Below are positions 1 through 5,620 of a stretch of 6,612 nucleotides of DNA, piece by piece (the stretch's first letter is position 1; every line of letters begins with the position of its first letter). The stretch is from positions 1 through 6,612 of the forward strand of contig JACPDC010000292.1 of NCBI GenBank assembly GCA_016184235.1, in the 5' to 3' direction. The translations under genes were made by a program, and so were the position numbers. A model generated the notes under the pieces. The model searched no databases. It was given only the letters and a program-made list of their open reading frames with translations, and was not told the origin of the DNA. Source of the stretch: Deltaproteobacteria bacterium (GTDB lineage: Bacteria; Desulfobacterota; Binatia; UBA9968).

Positions 1-12
1 TATCTTTTTTAT

Positions 13-37
13 TGTGAAAACCACTGCGGTTTTCACA
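13..37. other. Perfect 10-bp hairpin
   Basis: The arms TGTGAAAACC (13-22) and GGTTTTCACA (28-37) are exact reverse complements around a 5-base loop. No run of T follows the stem on either strand, so it does not look like a simple intrinsic terminator, although a T-run (5-10) lies just before it on the + strand. It stands in AT-rich DNA 16 bases before a second hairpin. It could be a processed RNA structure, a protein-binding palindrome or a short repeat; the sequence alone does not decide. Confidence 0.6.
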
Positions 38-53
38 CTTTCCCTCAAGGAAA

Positions 54-92
54 CCCTGTGAGTCCTGCGGGACATCACAGGGAGTTCTTTTT
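54..92 (+). terminator. Hairpin plus T-rich tail, possible intrinsic terminator
   Basis: CCCTGTGA (54-61) pairs exactly with TCACAGGG (75-82), and the stem continues with GTCC (62-65) against GGAC (70-73) around a TGCG loop, with one bulged A at 74. A T-rich tail, TTCTTTTT (85-92), follows two bases after the stem. This fits a rho-independent terminator for a + strand gene ending left of the window. The short GA gap between stem and T-tract and the bulge make it imperfect. No upstream gene is visible to confirm the role. Confidence 0.4.
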
Positions 93-201
93 CATTAAAA
101 TTACACTTTAATTTGTGAGATTTACATATATACTTTACTTTGGTCAGCAGGTTTTTTTATTTTTATGATCTACTATTACTACACTACAATAAACAATACA
201 T

Positions 202-615
202 ATGCCTCAAAAAAAAATACAAAAAGATATCATCATCTACCAAACTAAATCCGGAAAAATAGAATTTCGGGGTGATTTCACACATGAGACAGTATGGGCA
301 AGCCTTGATCAAATATCAAATCTTTTTGGTCGCGACAAATCAGTAATATCTCGTCACATTAAAAATATATTTAAAGAAGGAGAACTCAAAAAAAATGCAG
401 TTGTTGCAAAAAATGCAACAACTGCTAAAGATGGAAAAACATATCTTGTTGAGTATTACAACCTAGACGCGATAATATCAATAGGATATAGAGTCAACTC
501 AAAAACCGCCACGCATTTCCGAAAATGGGCTACCAATATTCTTCGAGATCACATCACTACAGGCTACACCATCAACAAAAAACAAATCGTACCAGCGGGC
601 CACAAGGTTCAATAA
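202..615 (+). CDS. RhuM-family protein, 3'-truncated
   Basis: The protein matches the N-terminal part of the 'virulence RhuM' family, named after a Salmonella pathogenicity-island gene; the molecular function is not settled. Family marks seen: the opening IIIYQTKSG, ETVWASLDQISNLFGRDKS (residues ~29-47, helix-turn-helix-like), ISRHIKNIFKEGEL (49-62), the stretch YYNLDAIISIGYRVNS (85-100) and FRKWATNILRDHI (106-118). Full-length members are about 300-340 residues; this one has homologous sequence only to about residue 128 (base ~585), after which VPAGHKVQ and the stop come from unrelated sequence. The start at 202 is the only ATG before the conserved part. No Shine-Dalgarno sequence is visible; the leader is A/T-rich, as in many low-GC or CPR genomes. 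Codon use is strongly A/T-ending, unlike the rest of the window. The gene is most likely a broken fragment, or cut by an assembly join, rather than a natural 137-residue protein. Confidence 0.85.
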   Translation: MPQKKIQKDIIIYQTKSGKIEFRGDFTHETVWASLDQISNLFGRDKSVISRHIKNIFKEGELKKNAVVAKNATTAKDGKTYLVEYYNLDAIISIGYRVNSKTATHFRKWATNILRDHITTGYTINKKQIVPAGHKVQ

Positions 616-1134
616 CCTCGTGCCCTGGTGAAATACCGCATTTGGTACAAAATACTGGATCAAATTGTCACGTTGCTGATCGCGGCCTAGCTTGCTGAAA
701 TTCGCTGGTAACACTGGAGGCAACACTAGATAGTCATTAATGATCAGCATCGCCTCCATTAATGGCCCCAGGTTCTCTCGCACTGCTCCAGTCTCGCTAC
801 AACAGCAGAGAGCAAGCTTAAAGATATTTAGTATTTGCAGCTCATGAAATAGTATGAAGGGTGGTTTTGGTATTTGACGTTCCTGTTCCTGGGCTTCAAT
901 GTACCTCCTTATCTTGGATTGCTGATCTGATGTGAGCATCCGATTGACAAGGAATCTATGACCCTCCTCCATTTCGTCCATAGTGCGCAACGATAGAAGG
1001 CCGTCCATAGTTCCGACAATCCGCAGGACCTGTTCAAGGGGATACTGCCTTAACCGGACCCTCGCTTCATCCAGGGACAACCTCGTCCCGTAAAGGTCCT
1101 TGTATCCAATCGTAATACGGAAATACTCTAGCAC
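499..1134 (-). CDS. Unrecognised protein, N-terminal part, 3'-truncated
   Basis: I do not recognise this protein. The frame opens with GTG at 1134, just after an in-frame TAA (1146-1144), so it cannot extend upstream in frame; no good Shine-Dalgarno sequence precedes it. Residues 1-~184 read like a real soluble, mostly helical protein: amphipathic segments such as SLDEARVRLRQYPLEQVLRIVG (with a break near residue 30), a charged stretch TSDQQSKIRRYIEAQEQE (68-85), and a CCC triplet at 110-112. From about residue 185 (base ~582 and lower) the frame is merely the antisense of the RhuM gene, so the genuine coding sequence is cut near 583-590 and its C-terminal part is missing. The open frame to 499 is accidental. 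A later start at M43 (1008) is possible but would drop plausible coding sequence. No signal peptide, membrane segment or known catalytic motif is seen. It may be a remnant of a larger gene. Confidence 0.5.
   Translation of the reverse strand: MLEYFRITIGYKDLYGTRLSLDEARVRLRQYPLEQVLRIVGTMDGLLSLRTMDEMEEGHRFLVNRMLTSDQQSKIRRYIEAQEQERQIPKPPFILFHELQILNIFKLALCCCSETGAVRENLGPLMEAMLIINDYLVLPPVLPANFSKLGRDQQRDNLIQYFVPNAVFHQGTRLLNLVARWYDLFFVDGVACSDVISKNIGSPFSEMRGGF
591..629. other. Imperfect inverted repeat at the gene-gene junction
   Basis: ACCAG (591-595) is complementary to CTGGT (625-629), and inside them AGGTT (606 region, 605-609) pairs with AACCT (614-618) around a CAAT loop, with further pairing between GGG (597-599) and part of CCC (623-625) and a few bulges or mismatches. 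The structure starts within about 10 bases of the point where RhuM homology ends. It lies within the plausible coding part of the minus-strand gene, so it may be chance; it lacks the conserved core boxes of an integron attC site. Confidence 0.3.
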
Positions 1135-1245
1135 TACGTCCAGTTACCCCGCTTTCTTGGACTGGGTTCTATTAAGATACTCTCTGACTAGCTTTTACGA
1201 AAGCCTATTTGGGGAGAGAATTCGGGCAATCGGTACTTTTGATAA

Positions 1246-1268
1246 AAGGGTCCTGGGGTCGGACCCTT
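1246..1268. repeat. 8-bp-stem palindrome, possible REP-like or element-end repeat
   Basis: AAGGGTCC (1246-1253) and GGACCCTT (1261-1268) are exact reverse complements separated by TGGGGTC, which itself repeats the GGGTC theme. It lies in the 292-base gene-free stretch 1135-1426. GGGTC/GACCC palindromes of this style are often dispersed in environmental genomes and near REP-associated (Y1) transposases; that link is from general knowledge, and no transposase is visible here. No T-tract follows on either strand, which argues against a terminator. A smaller 5-bp hairpin (GCTTT/AAAGC, 1191-1204) lies nearby; nothing else is evident in 1135-1327. Confidence 0.45.
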
Positions 1269-1327
1269 CAATCTAAACAATCTTGATCGCCGCCTCAAAT
1301 CGAGCGCCTCAGTAGAATCCCACGTGA

Positions 1328-1357
1328 TTGTGTTTATGGAGATCAATACAGTACAAT
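1328..1357 (+). promoter_or_regulatory. Possible sigma70-type promoter for the small basic protein
   Basis: TTGTGT (1328-1333) and TACAAT (1352-1357) are separated by 18 bases. The -10 box matches the consensus at five of six positions, the -35 box at three. Transcription would start near 1364, giving a leader of about 63 bases that contains the 1393-1410 hairpin before the small gene at 1427. Confidence 0.35.
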
Positions 1358-1392
1358 CCTGCGATTGAGTGTCGTAACTACCAGAAACAACC

Positions 1393-1419
1393 CGCCGGTT
1401 TATCCCGGCGCACAAGGAG
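1393..1419 (+). promoter_or_regulatory. Leader hairpin directly before a strong ribosome binding site
   Basis: CGCCGG (1393-1398) pairs exactly with CCGGCG (1405-1410) around the loop TTTATC. Three bases later comes AAGGAG (1414-1419), a near-perfect Shine-Dalgarno sequence, seven bases before the ATG at 1427. The hairpin is GC-rich compared with its flanks and close enough to the ribosome binding site to influence ribosome loading or to protect the mRNA 5' region. This is the main reason for choosing the start at 1427 rather than an earlier ATG at 1328 in the same frame. Confidence 0.55.
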
Positions 1420-1426
1420 AATAAGC

Positions 1427-1534
1427 ATGAAGCAGGACGCACGAAAAAATTGGCACAGGCGCAAGAGACAAAAGAGGCGCCTTGCTACGAGGAAGTACAT
1501 GGCGGAGAAGAAATCAAAGGGAGTGGTAGCCTGA
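1427..1534 (+). CDS. Small, very basic 35-residue protein of unknown function
   Basis: ATG at 1427 follows AAGGAG with a 7-base spacer, and the frame ends at TGA 1532-1534. The product starts MKQDARKNWHRRKRQKRRL and ends SKGVVA. Roughly half of the residues are Lys or Arg, with only two acidic residues (Asp4 and Glu26), so it should bind nucleic acid or another polyanion. The pattern recalls small ribosomal proteins and ribosome-associated peptides, but it does not match bL34, bS21, bL36 or bTHX as I know them. No signal peptide or membrane segment is present. The frame is open further upstream (from 1328), but that part overlaps the hairpin leader and lacks a ribosome binding site. It stands alone, opposite in direction to the transport operon, whose last stop is 79 bases downstream. 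Real translation is likely from the start-site quality; function is unknown. Confidence 0.55.
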   Translation: MKQDARKNWHRRKRQKRRLATRKYMAEKKSKGVVA

Positions 1535-1612
1535 AAATCGAAGAGTAGGGAAGGCAGCTCTGTTTGGACCGTCAAGGTGGGAGCGTAAGCTCTGCAACCC
1601 TGTCCAGTCAGC

Positions 1613-3367
1613 TTACTGTCCAGGCACCTGGCTGCGGCGGCCGACCCACCAGACCGCTAAAATCATCGGGGTAAGGACCAGCGTCATCAAGAGGGTCACT
1701 GCGGAGGCCTTGTTGATGCCGCCGCCGTACCAGTAGCTCCAGATCACCGCCGGCAGGGTGATGTTGTCCTGCACCCCCAAAAACACCGCCACGGTCAACT
1801 CGCGGTAGACCAGCAGGGCGGTCCAGATCCACACCGAGACGAGCGTCGGCCAGATGAGCGGCAGCAGCACGCGCCAGGCGGTGCGGAAGGTGGAGAGACC
1901 GGCCACGAAGGCCGCCTCTTCGAGCTCCTTGTGGATCTGCAAGAGCGAGCCGTTGATGGCGCGGGTGGCGAAGGCGAGCCGCGCCACGACGTAGACGATG
2001 GCGATGAGGTAGACCGACCCGTAGAGCGGCACGACATTCCCGATCACGAACAGCGAGAGCATCAGCGCGCCGATCGCCATGATCACCTCCGGCAGGGCGT
2101 GCGGCAGGAAGGCGCCGAATTCGAGCAGGTAGCGCGACCGGCTTCTCGAGCGCACCACCAGCCAGGAGATGCTGAAGCCGAAGAGGAGCACGACCAGCGG
2201 CACCACCAGCACCAGAATCCCGGTGTTTTTGAGTCCCCTCAGCACCAGGTCCCAATCCATGTTGGAGAAGTGGACCGTGGAAAGCTTGCCGAACATCTCA
2301 AAGGACGGCGGCGCGAAATAGGGCGTGAAGGCGGCGTAGGCGATCAAGAGCAGCGGCAGCAGCTTGGAGATAAGGGCGTAGAGAGCGATGAAGCCCCAGC
2401 CGAGCATCGTCCATCTCCCGAGCTCGATCAGGGCCGGCCGGTAGCCCTTGCCGGTGATGACTTCGAAGCGATGGCCCTGGCGCAGCACCTGCCCGTACCA
2501 GCAGGTGAGAAAGATCGCCAGGATGACCATGAAGGCGCCCATGGCGCCCGAGATGCCATACTCGGGAAGACCGCTCCCCGGCGGATGGACTTTGATATAC
2601 AAAAAAGTGCTGAGCATGTAGACCCGGTTGCCGAGGCCGAGAATCGCCGGGATATCGAACGTCGCGATGCCGATGGTGGTGATGTAGATCACGGCCGCCA
2701 GGATTCCCGGCAGCGCCAGGGGTAGAGTGATGCGCCAGAGCGTCCTGCCGAGATTCAGGCCGTGGACCTTGGCCGCCTCTTCGAGCGACGGGTTCATGGC
2801 GCGAAACATCTGCGCGGTCAGGATAAAAACCAGCGCAGCCAGGCTCATGCCCTGGACAAAACCCATGCCGACCGGAGTGGCGATGTTGATGGGACCTTCC
2901 GCGAGCCCCAGAAGATCCACCAGCCAGCGATTCAGGATGCCGATGCGCGGATGCGCGATCAGCGTCCAGCCCATCGCCGTATAGATGCCCGGTATCAGGA
3001 GGCCCAGGGTCATGAGCGCATAGATCAGGGTCTTGCCGGGGATGGTGGTTCTCTCGGTCAGCCAGGCGATCGGCAGTCCGAGGACAAGGGCGAAAAAGAC
3101 CGTCGAGAGGGTGAAGATCGCGGTGTTGCGCAGCGCGTGGAGCAGGAAAGGATCGCTGAGCACCTCCCGGTAATTCTCCAGGGTGTAGATGGCGCTCGCG
3201 GTGCCGAACACGCCCTTCTGGAGGCTGATCCAAAGCATGGCAACGACGAGCAGGAGGATCACGGCCATCGGCGCCAACGCCAGAGAAACAAGGAAGGGCG
3301 AGGCCCGCCACCGCCTCGCTCCGAAGGAGAAGGGAAGCCGGAGAACGGCTTGTCTGACGGTGCTCAT
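1613..3367 (-). CDS. ABC transporter permease, fused two-domain (FbpB/AfuB type)
   Basis: Inner-membrane channel of a binding-protein-dependent importer. At 584 residues it carries two permease domains in one chain, as in FbpB/SfuB/AfuB. Domain 1 (about 25-295) and domain 2 (about 320-577) each have about six hydrophobic segments, starting with one at ~27-49 and ending with one at ~558-576. Each has its EAA loop, the cytoplasmic helix that docks on the ATPase: LEEAAKVHGLNLGRTLWRITLP (195-216, two halves) and LEEAAFVAGLSTFRTAWRVLLP (482-503). Because both loops are in one protein, no second permease gene is needed. The start ATG at 3367 lies 12 bases after the stop of the binding-protein gene and has no clear Shine-Dalgarno sequence, so translation is probably coupled. 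It is the last gene of the operon. No strong terminator is visible between its stop and 1535, only a weak GAGC/GCTC hairpin near 1581-1592 and an 8-base direct repeat CTGTCCAG (1600-1607, 1616-1623) spanning the stop. Substrate cannot be read from the permease. Confidence 0.95.
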   Translation of the reverse strand: MSTVRQAVLRLPFSFGARRWRASPFLVSLALAPMAVILLLVVAMLWISLQKGVFGTASAIYTLENYREVLSDPFLLHALRNTAIFTLSTVFFALVLGLPIAWLTERTTIPGKTLIYALMTLGLLIPGIYTAMGWTLIAHPRIGILNRWLVDLLGLAEGPINIATPVGMGFVQGMSLAALVFILTAQMFRAMNPSLEEAAKVHGLNLGRTLWRITLPLALPGILAAVIYITTIGIATFDIPAILGLGNRVYMLSTFLYIKVHPPGSGLPEYGISGAMGAFMVILAIFLTCWYGQVLRQGHRFEVITGKGYRPALIELGRWTMLGWGFIALYALISKLLPLLLIAYAAFTPYFAPPSFEMFGKLSTVHFSNMDWDLVLRGLKNTGILVLVVPLVVLLFGFSISWLVVRSRSRSRYLLEFGAFLPHALPEVIMAIGALMLSLFVIGNVVPLYGSVYLIAIVYVVARLAFATRAINGSLLQIHKELEEAAFVAGLSTFRTAWRVLLPLIWPTLVSVWIWTALLVYRELTVAVFLGVQDNITLPAVIWSYWYGGGINKASAVTLLMTLVLTPMILAVWWVGRRSQVPGQ

Positions 3368-3379
3368 GAAGCGCCGGCG

Positions 3380-4501
3380 TTATTTGCCGCCTTCCCGCAG
3401 GATCTTCTCCAACTCTTTCTGCGTCTTTTGGTAGTCTTTCTGCGAGGCCAGCCACTCGGGCGAGCTGACCGCCACCCTTCCGCCCGCGGCGCGCACCTTT
3501 TCCACCTCTTTTCTCATGTGGGAGTCGGGGTGCAGGTGGAAATCTATGCCGTCATACTTCCAGAGTATGGCCTGGCCTTCGGGCGTATGGAGATAGGCCG
3601 CCAGCAGCGCGCCGGCATTTGGCGAGCGGGAGTTCTTGGGGACGCCGGCGTACCTCGTATGGAGCACCGTGCCCTCCTTCAGCAGGGTGTGGCCCAGGGG
3701 GGCGCCGGTCCTCCCCAGCACGATGCTGTCGTTGCCGCCGCAAGTCATCACGAGCATGAGGAACTCGCCGCTCGTGATCCGCTCGGCCTCGCCGCAACGG
3801 ATCAGACCGCCGATCTGCTTGGAGAGCTTCTTGGTGAATTCGATCACGTACTCGCGCCCCAGGAAATCGGCCGTGGCGAATTCCCGCAGCCCGGCCGCAT
3901 AGGGAGTCGAGGCGATTTTCCCTTTCCACTTGGGGTTGAGGACATCCTCGAGCTTGCGGGGGATATCGGCGCCCTTGACCATATCCGTGTTGTACTGGAC
4001 ACCGACCACCGTTGTGCCAAAAGCCATGTAGGTATTATCGGCCGCGATCGGTTGAAAGCTGCCCTCCGAACCGAGCTTGCGAGGCAGGATTTTGGCCCAT
4101 TCAAAGGGCTTGAGAACCTTGGACTTCGTAGCCTGCAGCATCGCCTGGGAATTCCCCAGATAGACGTCGGTGCTGGCGGGCTGGCCGGCCGCCTCCTCCT
4201 GGGAGATGCGAAGCATCAAACGCTGCATGTCCGGTCCAGGGGTGAACTGCCCTTTCAGATTGAGGCCCCATTTCTTGTTCATCCCGGCCACTATCTCCGC
4301 GAGCCCCGCGCTTCCGCCGAAGCTGTTCTCCGACCACTGACCCTTGAGCACCCCCTCCTTCTTCGCGCCCTCGATGACCTCTTTGAGCGTCTGGCCGCTC
4401 GCCTCATAAACGCCTGTCCAGGCCACAGCCGCCACAGCGAGAATGAACGCGAGGGCCGGGGAGCGATAAAGCCTCCAGCCGAGCCGCAGTCGAGTCGCCA
4501 T
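3380..4501 (-). CDS. ABC transporter periplasmic solute-binding protein (family 1/FbpA-like fold)
   Basis: Captures the substrate outside the inner membrane and delivers it to the permease. The 373-residue product has a signal peptide: basic start (MATRLRLGWRLYR), hydrophobic core about 16-31 and a probable cleavage after ASG at 34-36. The family hallmark is YNTDMVKGADIP (170-181) followed by LEDVLNPKWKGKIA (184-197), and NAGALLAAYLHTPEGQAIL (295-313) near the C-terminus. In FbpA-type ferric binders two neighbouring tyrosines hold iron; the corresponding region here reads MTCGGNDSIVLGRTGAPLG (252-270) and has no Tyr-Tyr pair, so an iron(III) ligand of the FbpA kind is unlikely. Two cysteines, C236 and C254, could form a disulfide after export. 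ATG at 4501 is preceded by AGGGGGA with 7-base spacing, inside the last codons of the ATPase gene; the genes are 2 bases apart. The substrate remains unknown: phosphonate, polyamine, or another organic anion are alternatives. Confidence 0.93.
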   Translation of the reverse strand: MATRLRLGWRLYRSPALAFILAVAAVAWTGVYEASGQTLKEVIEGAKKEGVLKGQWSENSFGGSAGLAEIVAGMNKKWGLNLKGQFTPGPDMQRLMLRISQEEAAGQPASTDVYLGNSQAMLQATKSKVLKPFEWAKILPRKLGSEGSFQPIAADNTYMAFGTTVVGVQYNTDMVKGADIPRKLEDVLNPKWKGKIASTPYAAGLREFATADFLGREYVIEFTKKLSKQIGGLIRCGEAERITSGEFLMLVMTCGGNDSIVLGRTGAPLGHTLLKEGTVLHTRYAGVPKNSRSPNAGALLAAYLHTPEGQAILWKYDGIDFHLHPDSHMRKEVEKVRAAGGRVAVSSPEWLASQKDYQKTQKELEKILREGGK

Positions 4502-4503
4502 AG

Positions 4504-5613
4504 TTAAATCCCCCTTTCGTCAAAGCGTCCCGATATTTTTTTCTTTGCCGGGAAGACCATGACTTCCCGCGGGTCCACATAGAAGCAAACGTTTCCGTCG
4601 CCGTTGCTTGGAATCAAGCGACCCTTGCCGACGAACAGATGATCCCGGATCATCACATCGTAGAGAAACTGATCGCCTAAGAAAGTGCTCGAACGCAGGA
4701 CTCCGCTGAGAACGTTCCTCGCCCCTGCCGGAGGAGTCGAAACCGGGGAGAGAGACTCCGGCCGAAAGCCCAGCAGAACCTGGGAGCCGGGCGCTTGAGA
4801 TCCTTTGATCTCGATCGCGCCGACGGCCGTTTCCGCCAGGGCCGGCTGGACCATTCTCCCCTCCACCCAGTTTACCAGCCCGAAGAACTCGGCGACCTCC
4901 GGACGCGCGGGATGGTGGTACAGCTCCATCGGCAGGCCCACCTGCAGCAGCTCGCCCGCCTGCATGAGGGCGATCTTGTCGGCCATGGCCATGGCCTCGA
5001 CCTGGTCATGGGTGACATAAAGCACGGTCGAGCCCAACTGTTTCGAGAGGTCGCGGATCTTTCCCCGCACCTCCTCCCTCAGCCGGGCATCGAGATTGCT
5101 CAAGGGCTCGTCCATGAGAAGGATTCTGGGATTGACCGCTATGGCGCGGGCCAGCGCCACGCGCTGCTGCTGCCCGCCGCTCAGGAGCGTGGCGGAGCGG
5201 TCGGCGAGCTCCTCCAGCTGGACCAGACGCAAGGCCTCGCGCGCTCTGCTGGAGACCTCCCTGCGAGGCGCGCGCTGCTCCCCCTCGGCCAGCGGCAGAG
5301 CGACGTTTTCGTAGACGGTGAGATGGGGCCAGACGGCATAGGACTGAAAAACCATCCCCAGCTGGCGCTGCTGCGACGCCACCCAGACCGGCGGTTTGTC
5401 CGAAGAGACCACCCGGCCCGCGATCCGGATCTCTCCGCCGTCGGGCGCTTCCAATCCGGCGACGCACCTGAGCAGCGTCGTCTTGCCCGAGCCGCTCGCC
5501 CCGACGATGACGAAGAATTCTCCCTCGGCCACCTCGAGATCGAGCCCTTTGAGGGCGGCTACCCTGCCGCCGCTGACCGGAAACTCTTTGGCGAGATGGC
5601 GAATGGAGATCAT
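4504..5613 (-). CDS. ABC transporter ATP-binding protein with TOBE domain
   Basis: Drives import by ATP hydrolysis at the cytoplasmic face. All nucleotide-binding motifs are intact: Walker A GASGSGKTT (38-46), Q-loop glutamine in VFQSYAVWPHLTV (Q90), signature LSGGQQQR (144-151), Walker B ILLMDEP (164-170) with the catalytic Glu169, D-loop SNLDA (172-176), and switch His202 in THDQ. Residues ~280-356 (GFRPESLSP onward) form a TOBE-like regulatory domain, as in the MalK/PotA/FbpC/CysA group. The length (369) is normal for this group. The ATG at 5613 lies 7 bases after the stop of the VOC gene; no strong Shine-Dalgarno sequence precedes it, so reinitiation after the VOC stop is likely. The protein starts MISIRHLAKEF, directly at the first strand of the ATPase fold, which supports this start. 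The ATPase does not identify the substrate; family names such as Fe(III), polyamine or phosphonate importer should be treated as generic. Confidence 0.96.
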   Translation of the reverse strand: MISIRHLAKEFPVSGGRVAALKGLDLEVAEGEFFVIVGASGSGKTTLLRCVAGLEAPDGGEIRIAGRVVSSDKPPVWVASQQRQLGMVFQSYAVWPHLTVYENVALPLAEGEQRAPRREVSSRAREALRLVQLEELADRSATLLSGGQQQRVALARAIAVNPRILLMDEPLSNLDARLREEVRGKIRDLSKQLGSTVLYVTHDQVEAMAMADKIALMQAGELLQVGLPMELYHHPARPEVAEFFGLVNWVEGRMVQPALAETAVGAIEIKGSQAPGSQVLLGFRPESLSPVSTPPAGARNVLSGVLRSSTFLGDQFLYDVMIRDHLFVGKGRLIPSNGDGNVCFYVDPREVMVFPAKKKISGRFDERGI

Positions 5614-5620
5614 CAGCCCA

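Noticed and set aside
101..190. Promoter for the RhuM gene, using TATACT (129-134) or TACAAT (185-190) as -10 box
   Set aside because: AT-rich DNA gives such hexamers by chance; neither has a convincing -35 box at 16-18 bases, so I could not choose one.
591..629. Integron attC site or tRNA T-arm (GGTTCAAT)
   Set aside because: The conserved core boxes of attC are not found at the ends, and the T-stem/loop geometry does not fit (4-base loop, no acceptor or anticodon arm nearby).
1144..1196. Minus-strand short reading stretch ending LNRTQSKKAG, which looks like the C-terminus of a lost protein in frame with the gene at 1134
   Set aside because: It is bounded by TAA codons on both sides and only about 17 codons long; no family can be assigned.
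1188..1442. Minus-strand open frame of 84 codons across the palindrome and the small gene
   Set aside because: No ribosome binding site, composition without a protein-like pattern, and it overlaps the better supported small + strand gene and the hairpin repeat.
1378..1575. Minus-strand open frame of 65 codons rich in Phe and Leu that could look like a membrane peptide
   Set aside because: It is the antisense of the Lys/Arg-rich small gene; AAA/AAG and CGC codons read backwards give Phe/Leu/Ala, which explains the hydrophobic appearance.
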